A stretch of 7,276 nt of DNA from Spirochaetaceae bacterium (GTDB lineage Bacteria; Spirochaetota; Spirochaetia; Treponematales; Breznakiellaceae): positions 1 through 7,276 of the forward strand of contig JAISQV010000027.1 in the NCBI GenBank assembly GCA_031273985.1, given 5' to 3'. The notes below the pieces were generated by a model, which was not told where the DNA came from, made no database searches, and saw nothing but the letters and a program-made list of their open reading frames with translations. Below are positions 1-5,233 of this stretch, in pieces; the first letter of the stretch is position 1, and each line of letters opens with the position of its first letter. Both the position numbers and the translations under genes were made by a program.

Positions 1-1580
1 CGGAGGACAAGATCGCCGTGGTGCGGGCGCTGGACGGCCTGGGCGTGGCCTGGATAGAGGCGGGGAATCCGGGGAGTAACCCCAAGGATATGGAATTTTT
101 CCGGCGGGCGCGGGGTTTGAGCCTTTCCACGGCAAAGGTCTGCGCCTTTGGCGCCACCCGCAAGAAGGATTCCTCCGCGGCCGGGGACCCCCAGGTGCAG
201 GCTCTTCTGGAGGCCGAAACAGAGGCGGTGGTGATCTTTGGGAAAGCCTGGGACCTTCACGTTACGGAGGTGCTCAGGGTTACGCCGGAGGAGAATCTGT
301 CCATGATTGCGGAGACGGTGCTCTATCTGCGGGAGCGGGGGCGGCGGGTTTTTTTTGACGCGGAGCATTTTTTTGACGGCTGGCAGCGCAACCCGGACTA
401 TGCGCTTTCAGCGCTGCGGGCAGCGCTGGAGGCGGGGGCGGAGCGGCTGGTGCTCTGCGATACGAACGGAGGGGCCTTCCCCGACACGGTGGCCGAGGGG
501 GTCCGGGCGGCGCTGGGCCTGCTGCCGGATTCCGAAGGGGGCGCGCTCATAGGGATCCACGCCCACAACGATTCGGGTTTTGCCGAGGCGAATACGGCCC
601 TGGCGGTGAAGGCGGGCTGCCGTCATGTGCAGGGCACCCTGGTGGGCTTCGGGGAGCGCTGCGGGAACACGGCCCTGGCGGCGGTTATTCCGAGTATAGA
701 GTTGAAGCTGGGGCTTCCCTGCCTTCCGCCGGGGCGGCTGCGGGAGTTGTTCAAGACGACCTGGCAGGTGGCGGAGATAGCCAATGTGGCGGTGCCGGAC
801 AGTATGCCCTATGTGGGGGCCAACGCCTTTACCCACAAGGCGGGGATGCATGCCGACGGGATTCTGAAGCTCCGGGAATCTTTCGAGCATATCGATCCGG
901 CGCTGGTGGGGAACGACCGGCGTTTCCCGGTGAGCGAGGTGGGGGGGCGTTCCGCTATCGCGGAACGGGCGAAGGCGATAGAGCCCTCCCTTACGAAGGA
1001 GCATCCCGTTACGGCCCGGCTGGCGGAACGGCTCAAGGCGCTGGAAGCTGAGGGCTGGCAGTTCGAGGGGGCGGACGCGAGCTTCGAGCTTATGGTGCGC
1101 CGGGAATTCAGGGCCTACACCGCCGGGGAGTCGGACCCGGCGGCCCCCCCCCCGGAGGGGGAGCGGCGGCTGTTCAGGATAGAAGCCTACCGGGTTACGA
1201 GCGAGCATCCGGCCAGCGAAGCGCTGAACTGCTGCCACGGCTGGGTGAAGATCCGGGTGGACGGGGAGGTGGAGATAGCCGCAGCCGAGGGGGACGGCCC
1301 CGTGAACGCGCTGGACAGGGCGCTGCGCCGGGCCTTGAGCCGCTTCTACCCGGAACTGGAGCAGGTGCGGCTCTCCGACTACAAGGTCCGGGTGATAGAC
1401 GGCAACGCGGCTACCGCGGCCCGTGTCCGGGTGCTCATCGAAAGTACCGACGGGCGGCGCTCCTGGACCACGGTGGGGGTTTCCGGGGATATTATTGACG
1501 CAAGCCGCGCCGCCCTGGCGGATTCCATCGAGTATAAGTTGATGAGCGATATAGAGCGGCGTTTCAGGGCTTATTTATGA
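1..1580 (+). CDS. cimA: (R)-citramalate synthase, 5'-truncated by the window edge
   Basis: Condenses pyruvate and acetyl-CoA to (R)-citramalate, the first step of threonine-independent isoleucine synthesis. The frame is open from base 3 (EDKIAVVRALDGLGVAWIEA...), and those first residues already match the family, so the GTG at 18 is not a true start. About 25 N-terminal residues, including the DTTLRDG motif, lie outside the window. Visible motifs are PGSNPKD early on, the metal-binding HAH of IHAHNDSG (558-566), GFGERCGN (645-668), HKAGMHADG (about 834-860) and EHIDP..VGN.RR..SEV (about 885-943). The C-terminal part, about 1167-1575, resembles the LeuA-type allosteric domain, so isoleucine feedback is likely. 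Overall pattern is that of the TIGR00977 CimA group rather than canonical LeuA. Some motif positions differ from the usual family sequence (IEAGNPG, GTLVGFGERCGN). A 2-isopropylmalate or homocitrate synthase activity is a less likely alternative. leuB follows after 43 bases, probably in the same operon. Confidence 0.86.
   Translation, partial: EDKIAVVRALDGLGVAWIEAGNPGSNPKDMEFFRRARGLSLSTAKVCAFGATRKKDSSAAGDPQVQALLEAETEAVVIFGKAWDLHVTEVLRVTPEENLSMIAETVLYLRERGRRVFFDAEHFFDGWQRNPDYALSALRAALEAGAERLVLCDTNGGAFPDTVAEGVRAALGLLPDSEGGALIGIHAHNDSGFAEANTALAVKAGCRHVQGTLVGFGERCGNTALAAVIPSIELKLGLPCLPPGRLRELFKTTWQVAEIANVAVPDSMPYVGANAFTHKAGMHADGILKLRESFEHIDPALVGNDRRFPVSEVGGRSAIAERAKAIEPSLTKEHPVTARLAERLKALEAEGWQFEGADASFELMVRREFRAYTAGESDPAAPPPEGERRLFRIEAYRVTSEHPASEALNCCHGWVKIRVDGEVEIAAAEGDGPVNALDRALRRALSRFYPELEQVRLSDYKVRVIDGNAATAARVRVLIESTDGRRSWTTVGVSGDIIDASRAALADSIEYKLMSDIERRFRAYL
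1144..1153 (+). repeat. Ten-C homopolymer in the cimA inter-domain linker
   Basis: An uninterrupted run of ten C encodes part of AAPPPEG, in the linker between the catalytic part and the C-terminal regulatory domain of CimA. The frame is intact in this sequence. Runs of eight T (349-356) and seven T (368-374) also lie in the same gene. Such tracts are prone to slippage during replication and sequencing; a functional role is only a hypothesis. Confidence 0.9.
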
Positions 1581-1583
1581 GAA

Positions 1584-1604
1584 GCGCAGTTGTACGCAAC
1601 GCGC
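1584..1604 (+). other. Small hairpin with UACG loop between cimA and leuB
   Basis: GCGC (1584-1587) and GTTG (1589-1592) pair with CAAC (1597-1600) and GCGC (1601-1604), leaving one bulged A and a TACG loop. UACG belongs to the stable UNCG tetraloop class, although the closing pair here is G-C rather than the favoured C-G. No T run follows, so this is not a classical intrinsic terminator. It might affect mRNA stability or processing, or be chance in GC-rich DNA. Confidence 0.3.
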
Positions 1605-1607
1605 ACT

Positions 1608-1615
1608 AAAAGGAG
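1608..1615 (+). promoter_or_regulatory. Ribosome binding site of leuB
   Basis: AAAAGGAG ends eight bases before the ATG at 1624. It is a strong Shine-Dalgarno match at good spacing and supports that start. Confidence 0.8.
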
Positions 1616-1623
1616 CGTAGGGG

Positions 1624-2751
1624 ATGAAGGCAACGATAGCGACAATACCCGGAGACGGGATAGGGCCGGAGGTGATGGGGCCCGCCACGGAGGCGCTTGA
1701 CGCGATAGGGGACAGGTACGGCCATACGTTCAACTATGTGGAACTCCTGGCCGGAGGCTGCGCCATAGACGCTACCGGGGAGCCCCTTCCCGGGGAAACC
1801 CTGGAGGCCGTGCGGCAGTGCGACGCCCTGCTGCTGGGGGCGGTGGGGGGGCCCAAGTGGGAAACCCTGCCGGGGCATCTGCGCCCGGAGCGGGCCCTGC
1901 TGGGCCTGCGGGCGGGGCTGGGGGTCTTCGCAAATCTCCGGCCCGCTGCGCTGCTGCCGCAGCTCCGCTCCGCCTGCCCCCTCAAGGACGAGGTGCTTAT
2001 TGCGTCCAACCACGAGGGCAAGCCTTCCTTCGATCTGCTCATCGTGCGGGAACTTACCGGGGGCATCTACTTCGGGGACCGGGGGAGGAGCGCCGACGGG
2101 TCCTCCGCCTGGGACACGGAGACCTACTCGCGGGCGGAGATTGAGCGGGTGCTCCGCACGGGCTTCGAGGCGGCGCTCCTGCGGCGGAAGAAGCTCTGCG
2201 TGGTGGACAAGGCCAATGTGCTTGAATCCAGCCGGCTGTGGCGGGAGGCGGCCCAGGAGCTGGCGAAGGAGTACCCGGCCATAGAGACGGGCTACCTCTA
2301 CGTTGACAATGCCGCGATGCAGCTCGTCCGGGCCCCCGGCCAGTTTGACGTGATCGTTACGAGCAATCTTTTTGGGGATATTCTCTCCGATGAGGCTTCG
2401 GTGCTCACCGGCTCCATAGGGATGCTGGCCTCGGCAAGCCTGGGCAGTCCCGCTGGGGGGGGGCGCAGGGCCGCCATGTACGAGCCGATTCACGGTTCCG
2501 CGCCGGACATAGCCGGGCAGGATCTGGCCAACCCCCTGGCGTCCGTCCTCTCCGCGGCCATGCTGCTCCGTTACTCCTTTGCCCTGGAGCGGGAGGCCGC
2601 CGCCCTGGAAGCCGCGGTGAACTCCGTGCTGGATCAGGGTTTCCGCACCAGGGATATAGCCGGTTTGGGGAGCGGCGGCCCGGAGCGGGTGGTGGGCACC
2701 AGGGCCATGGCGGACGCGGTGATAAAGGCGGTTGAAGACGGGGCGCAGTAA
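1624..2751 (+). CDS. leuB: 3-isopropylmalate dehydrogenase
   Basis: NAD-dependent, metal-dependent oxidative decarboxylation of 3-isopropylmalate (leucine pathway); in the citramalate route the same type of enzyme converts 3-methylmalate to 2-oxobutyrate. The 375-residue protein has the whole family pattern: IPGDGIGPEV (8-17), GAVGGPKW (72-79), LRAGLGVFANLRP with substrate-binding R96 and R106, VRELTGGIYFG with R142 and Y149, CVVDKANVLESS with K196, the metal-ligand aspartates D228, D252 and D256, and the NAD-site segment YEPIHGSAPDIAG (286-298). Length is typical, apart from an extra loop, SPAGGGRRA (about 275-283), just before the NAD segment where relatives have a shorter loop; it is encoded over a nine-G run. 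The start is fixed by a good ribosome binding site. cimA lies upstream and an AT-rich insertion downstream. Pairing with cimA suggests a role in isoleucine as well as leucine synthesis. Confidence 0.95.
   Translation: MKATIATIPGDGIGPEVMGPATEALDAIGDRYGHTFNYVELLAGGCAIDATGEPLPGETLEAVRQCDALLLGAVGGPKWETLPGHLRPERALLGLRAGLGVFANLRPAALLPQLRSACPLKDEVLIASNHEGKPSFDLLIVRELTGGIYFGDRGRSADGSSAWDTETYSRAEIERVLRTGFEAALLRRKKLCVVDKANVLESSRLWREAAQELAKEYPAIETGYLYVDNAAMQLVRAPGQFDVIVTSNLFGDILSDEASVLTGSIGMLASASLGSPAGGGRRAAMYEPIHGSAPDIAGQDLANPLASVLSAAMLLRYSFALEREAAALEAAVNSVLDQGFRTRDIAGLGSGGPERVVGTRAMADAVIKAVEDGAQ
2455..2463 (+). repeat. Nine-G homopolymer in leuB
   Basis: A run of nine G encodes the glycines of the extra SPAGGGRRA loop in LeuB. 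The frame continues correctly through it. It is a possible slippage site, in a loop that seems tolerant of length change. Confidence 0.9.
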
Positions 2752-2789
2752 GAACGCTTTGCCGGACGGCCAAACCCCTGGAGTGAAGG

Positions 2790-2808
2790 CTAAACTTGAT
2801 CCACAAAT
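2790..2808 (+). repeat. Left outer inverted-repeat arm of the cassette
   Basis: CTAAACTTGATCCACAAAT matches the reverse complement of 3303-3321 at 18 of 19 bases; the only difference is T versus C at the eleventh base. The match stops at both ends, which gives a clean element boundary 38 bases after the leuB stop codon. Confidence 0.8.
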
Positions 2809-2842
2809 CAAATCATGGTTACATATCTTTTAGGAAGAATTT

Positions 2843-2862
2843 AACCACGAAGGACACGAAGA
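2843..2862 (+). repeat. Left inner inverted-repeat arm (9-base iterated CACGAA)
   Basis: AACCACGAAGGACACGAAGA matches the reverse complement of 3267-3286 at 18 of 20 bases. Inside the arm CACGAA occurs at 2846 and again at 2855, a nine-base period. The arm also contains AAGGA (2850-2854), 11 bases before the ATG at 2866, so the repeat may supply the ribosome binding site of the gene it precedes. Confidence 0.8.
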
Positions 2863-2865
2863 AAG

Positions 2866-3249
2866 ATGATTACGGAAGAACAAGAAAAAACCGCTAAAAA
2901 GGTGTTGAATTGCGCTTATGAAGTCCATTCACATTTAGGGCCGGGCTTGTTGGAGAATACCTATCAAGCGTGTTTACAATATGAATTGCGGCAACAGGGC
3001 CTTGTTGTGGAATGTGAAAAACCCATACCTGTTTTGTACAAAGAAATAACTATTGATTGTGGGTATCGGGCTGATATGATTATTGAACATAATCAGTTAA
3101 TCATCGAAAACAAGGCGGTTAAAGAGTTAAATGATACCCATCTGGCTCAAATACTTACTTACATGAAGCTTACAGGTATTTCGCTGGGTTTTTTATTTAA
3201 TTTCAATACAACACTTTTGAAAGACGGGGTACGGAGGGTTGTCCTCTAA
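2866..3249 (+). CDS. GxxExxY family protein, PD-(D/E)XK-nuclease-like
   Basis: A 127-residue protein, full length for the family. The naming motif is GLLENTY (residues 27-33). Further along are D70 in YRADMIIE, E81 and K83 in IENKAV, and Q95-x3-Y99 in QILTY; this D...ExK...QxxxY series is the signature of RecB-like PD-(D/E)XK nucleases. The end, LLKDGVRRVVL, is also family-typical. There is no signal peptide or membrane segment, so it should be cytoplasmic. Biochemical function of the family is not established as far as I know; nuclease activity is inferred from motifs only. The start is ATG 2866, because an in-frame stop lies at 2842-2844 and no other ATG intervenes; the ribosome binding site is weak (AAGGA, 11 bases upstream). 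Codon use is AT-rich, unlike the flanking amino acid genes, which suggests recent acquisition. It sits inside nested inverted repeats between leuB and ilvD and has no evident metabolic link to them. Confidence 0.88.
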   Translation: MITEEQEKTAKKVLNCAYEVHSHLGPGLLENTYQACLQYELRQQGLVVECEKPIPVLYKEITIDCGYRADMIIEHNQLIIENKAVKELNDTHLAQILTYMKLTGISLGFLFNFNTTLLKDGVRRVVL

Positions 3250-3259
3250 CCCTTCTTCC

Positions 3260-3286
3260 TTTGTGCTCTTCGTGTTCTTTGTGGTT
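3260..3286 (-). repeat. Right inner inverted-repeat arm with three 9-base units
   Basis: The inverted partner of 2843-2862 occupies 3267-3286. On the + strand TTTGTG, TTCGTG and TTTGTG begin at 3260, 3269 and 3278, exactly nine bases apart. Read on the minus strand this is CACAAA, CACGAA, CACAAA, so this arm holds three units where the left arm shows two clear ones. It begins ten bases after the GxxExxY stop codon. Iterated nine-base units resemble protein-binding iterons, but no binding protein is known here. Confidence 0.75.
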
Positions 3287-3302
3287 ATAAATCTTTATTC
3301 GT

Positions 3303-3321
3303 ATTTGTGGGTCAAGTTTAG
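3303..3321 (-). repeat. Right outer inverted-repeat arm of the cassette
   Basis: ATTTGTGGGTCAAGTTTAG is the inverted partner of 2790-2808 (18 of 19). AT-rich sequence ends here, and purine-rich then very GC-rich sequence begins, which supports it as the right edge of the element. Confidence 0.8.
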
Positions 3322-3358
3322 GGGTAGAGAGTAAGTAGAAGAGAGATAGAAGGCGGGG

Positions 3359-3453
3359 GGCGTTGCGGGGGGACTCCCCCGCATTGGGGGTAGCCGGAGA
3401 CCCCGCAGGGCCGCAGGCCCGAGGAGGCTCCGGCGTAGGGGGCTCGGCCCCCT
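3359..3453 (+). repeat. GC-rich multi-hairpin intergenic repeat, copy A
   Basis: Bases 3374-3453 match the reverse complement of 7073-7151 with seven mismatches and one one-base gap; 3401-3429 (29 bases) and 3433-3453 (21 bases) are identical. In addition GGCGTTGCGGGGG at 3359-3371 recurs inverted at 7264-7276. The unit is made of short stems: 3368-3372 with 3376-3380, 3408-3412 with 3416-3420 (GGGCC-GCA-GGCCC), and 3437-3443 with 3447-3453 (AGGGGGC-TCG-GCCCCCT). It encodes no credible protein and lies in the 250-base gap before ilvD, between the cassette edge and the ilvD ribosome binding site. It is likely a dispersed REP- or MITE-like repeat. If transcribed it could also attenuate or stabilise mRNA, but no T run follows the last stem. 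Confidence 0.85.
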
Positions 3454-3488
3454 CTTGAATTGTCTTGATTGAATTCGTGGGTTTTTAC

Positions 3489-3494
3489 AGGAGG
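3489..3494 (+). promoter_or_regulatory. Ribosome binding site of ilvD
   Basis: AGGAGG ends five bases before the ATG at 3500. It is a full Shine-Dalgarno match and sets the ilvD start. Confidence 0.85.
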
Positions 3495-3499
3495 GTGTT

Positions 3500-5182
3500 A
3501 TGGGGTTGAGAAGCGATTCGGTAAACAAGGGGGCGGCGCGGGCTCCCCACAGGTCTTTGTTTAAGGCGATGGGGTTCATTGACGAGGAGTTTAACCGGCC
3601 CCTGATTGGTATCGCGGCGGCCAAGAGTGAGATTGTGCCGGGGCATCTGCATCTGGATACGCTGGCGCGGGCGGCGGCGGACGGGGTGCGGCTGGCGGGC
3701 GGGGTGCCGGTGATTTTTCCGGTTATCGGGGTCTGCGACGGTATCGCCATGGGGCACGTGGGTATGCGCTACTCCCTGCCCACGCGGGAGCTGATTGCCG
3801 ATTCGCTGGAGTGCATGGTGATGGCCCACGGTTTTGACGCGGTGATTTTTATTCCGAACTGCGACAAGATTGTGCCGGGTATGCTGATGGCTGCGGCGCG
3901 GCTGAATCTGCCTTCGGTGTTTGTGTCCGGGGGGCCCATGCTGGCGGGCCGGCGGGACGGGAAGACGCTGACCCTGACGACGATGTTCGAGGCGGTGGGC
4001 GCCGTGGGGGCCGGGACCATGACTGAGGCGGAGCTCTACGAGCTGGAGGAGGCGGCCTGTCCGGGCTGCGGGTCCTGCTCAGGGATGTTCACGGCGAATT
4101 CAATGAACTGCGTGACCGAGGCGCTGGGTATGGCCCTGCCCGGTAACGGGACTATCCCCGCAGTGATGGGGGAGCGGCTCCGGCTGGCCAAGCGCAGCGG
4201 GGTTTTGGCGCTGGAGGTGCTGAAGAAGGATATACGGCCCTCGGCGATACTCACGGAACAGGCTTTTCTTAACGCCCTGGCCCTGGACATGGCGCTGGGC
4301 TGCTCCACCAATACGGCGCTGCACCTTCCGGCCATTGCCCACGAGGCGGGGATCAAGCTCGACCTGGACCTGCTCAACCGGGTGAGCGCCGTTACGCCTA
4401 ATCTGTGCCGCCTGGCCCCGGCGGGGAATGACGCGATAGAGGACCTGGAACAGGCGGGGGGTATTCCCGCGGTGCTCCGGGAGCTTTCCCGGAAAAGCCT
4501 CATAGACGGGAGCAGCCTGACGGTCTACGGGACCCTGGAGGATTCCTACCGGGACGCGGTGAACCGGAACCCTCAGGTGATCCGGCCCATAGACGATCCC
4601 TACTCCGCCACGGGGGGGCTGGCGGCGCTGAGGGGCAACCTTGCCCCGCTGGGCTGTGTGGTGAAGCGCAGCGCCGTAGCGCCCTCCATGTTGAAGCACG
4701 AGGGGCCCGCCAGGGTCTTTGATTCCGAGGAGGCCGCCTTTGAGGCTATCATGGGCGGCAGAATCCGGGCGGGGGACGTGATCGTCATCCGCTACGAGGG
4801 GCCCCGGGGCGGGCCCGGCATGAAGGAGATGTTGCAGCCCACCGCCGCTTTGGCCGGTATGGGGCTGGACGACAGGGTAGCCCTGATCACGGACGGGCGC
4901 TTTTCCGGGGCCACCAAGGGGGCGGCCATAGGCCACGTATCCCCTGAGGCCGCCGAAGGCGGCGTCATCGCCCTGCTACGGGAGGGCGACAGTATCTCCA
5001 TTGACATCGAGGGGCGGGCCATAGAGGTCAGGCTGACCGAGGCGGATTTGGAGAAGCGGCGGCAGGATTGGAAGCCTTTGCCGCCCAAGGTGAGCGGGGG
5101 CTACCTTGCGCGCTACGCCCGGCAGGTGAGTTCTGCCGCGCAGGGGGCCATTGTCGAAAATGAGGCGGAAATCCCGCGCTGA
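3500..5182 (+). CDS. ilvD: Dihydroxy-acid dehydratase
   Basis: Dehydrates 2,3-dihydroxy-3-methylvalerate and 2,3-dihydroxyisovalerate to the 2-oxo acid precursors of isoleucine and valine, using an Fe-S cluster and Mg2+. The 560 residues match the family's usual length. Visible are EIVPGHLHLD (44-53), GVCDGIAMGH with C79 (77-86), the signature NCDKIVPGM with C121 and K123 (120-128), VSGGPM (142-147), CPGCGSCSGMFTANSMN with C193 (187-203), and the C-terminal signature DGRFSGATKG (465-474). C79, C121 and C193 are the expected cluster ligands, and K123 the expected carbamylated lysine near Mg2+. The segment before EIVPGH reads GIAAAKS where relatives usually carry Asn-Ser; the effect is unknown. 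The start has a strong ribosome binding site. ilvB follows after 51 bases, so the two genes are probably co-transcribed. The upstream gap contains a structured repeat and no promoter I would defend. Confidence 0.96.
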   Translation: MGLRSDSVNKGAARAPHRSLFKAMGFIDEEFNRPLIGIAAAKSEIVPGHLHLDTLARAAADGVRLAGGVPVIFPVIGVCDGIAMGHVGMRYSLPTRELIADSLECMVMAHGFDAVIFIPNCDKIVPGMLMAAARLNLPSVFVSGGPMLAGRRDGKTLTLTTMFEAVGAVGAGTMTEAELYELEEAACPGCGSCSGMFTANSMNCVTEALGMALPGNGTIPAVMGERLRLAKRSGVLALEVLKKDIRPSAILTEQAFLNALALDMALGCSTNTALHLPAIAHEAGIKLDLDLLNRVSAVTPNLCRLAPAGNDAIEDLEQAGGIPAVLRELSRKSLIDGSSLTVYGTLEDSYRDAVNRNPQVIRPIDDPYSATGGLAALRGNLAPLGCVVKRSAVAPSMLKHEGPARVFDSEEAAFEAIMGGRIRAGDVIVIRYEGPRGGPGMKEMLQPTAALAGMGLDDRVALITDGRFSGATKGAAIGHVSPEAAEGGVIALLREGDSISIDIEGRAIEVRLTEADLEKRRQDWKPLPPKVSGGYLARYARQVSSAAQGAIVENEAEIPR

Positions 5183-5224
5183 TACCGGGGGAGCTTCCGC
5201 AGAGGTTCCAGGGAGAGCCTTTCC

Positions 5225-5230
5225 AAGGAG
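5225..5230 (+). promoter_or_regulatory. Ribosome binding site of ilvB, bearing on which ATG is used
   Basis: AAGGAG ends three bases before the ATG at 5234 and six before a second in-frame ATG at 5237. The six-base spacing is nearer the optimum, so translation may start at the second ATG, giving a protein one residue shorter. Confidence 0.7.
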
Positions 5231-5233
5231 AGC

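Larger units (their letters stand above)
2790..3321. mobile_element. AT-rich cassette with nested inverted repeats carrying a GxxExxY gene
   Basis: Two nested inverted-repeat pairs enclose one small gene. The outer arms are 2790-2808 and 3303-3321 (18 of 19 matched); the inner arms are 2843-2862 and 3267-3286 (18 of 20 matched). Everything between is AT-rich, in sharp contrast to the neighbouring genes. The gene fills nearly all the space between the inner arms, starting four bases after the left arm and ending 17 bases before the right one. No clear target-site duplication is seen outside the outer arms, and no transposase is encoded, so any movement would need enzymes supplied from elsewhere or an activity of the GxxExxY protein itself. 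The mobile interpretation is inference from the inverted repeats and composition. A merely AT-rich intergenic gene with arms acting as regulatory sites is the alternative. Confidence 0.6.

Noticed and set aside
408..1238. Long minus-strand open frame opposite cimA
   Set aside because: It is the shadow of a well-supported cimA frame in GC-rich DNA; the product is Arg/Pro/Gly-rich with no recognisable domain.
2758..2774. Hairpin TTTGCC...GGCCAAA just after leuB as a terminator
   Set aside because: Only six pairs with a bulge and no following T run; too weak to call.
1606..2811. 401-residue minus-strand open frame opposite leuB
   Set aside because: It covers leuB almost exactly, has no family motifs, and its composition is typical of antisense GC-rich DNA.
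2796..2829. Possible promoter for the GxxExxY gene (TTGATC with TACATA or TATCTT)
   Set aside because: Matches to the consensus are partial, and the AT-rich sequence makes such hits likely by chance; spacing is 18 bases for one -10 choice and 22 for the other.
2775..3336. Target-site duplication around the GxxExxY cassette
   Set aside because: Flanking bases just outside 2790 and 3321 show no shared direct repeat.
3454..3488. Promoter, leader peptide or T-box-like regulator before ilvD
   Set aside because: Short AT-richer stretch with two TTGAATT copies but no convincing -35/-10 pair, no branched-chain-codon-rich leader peptide, and no T-box features.
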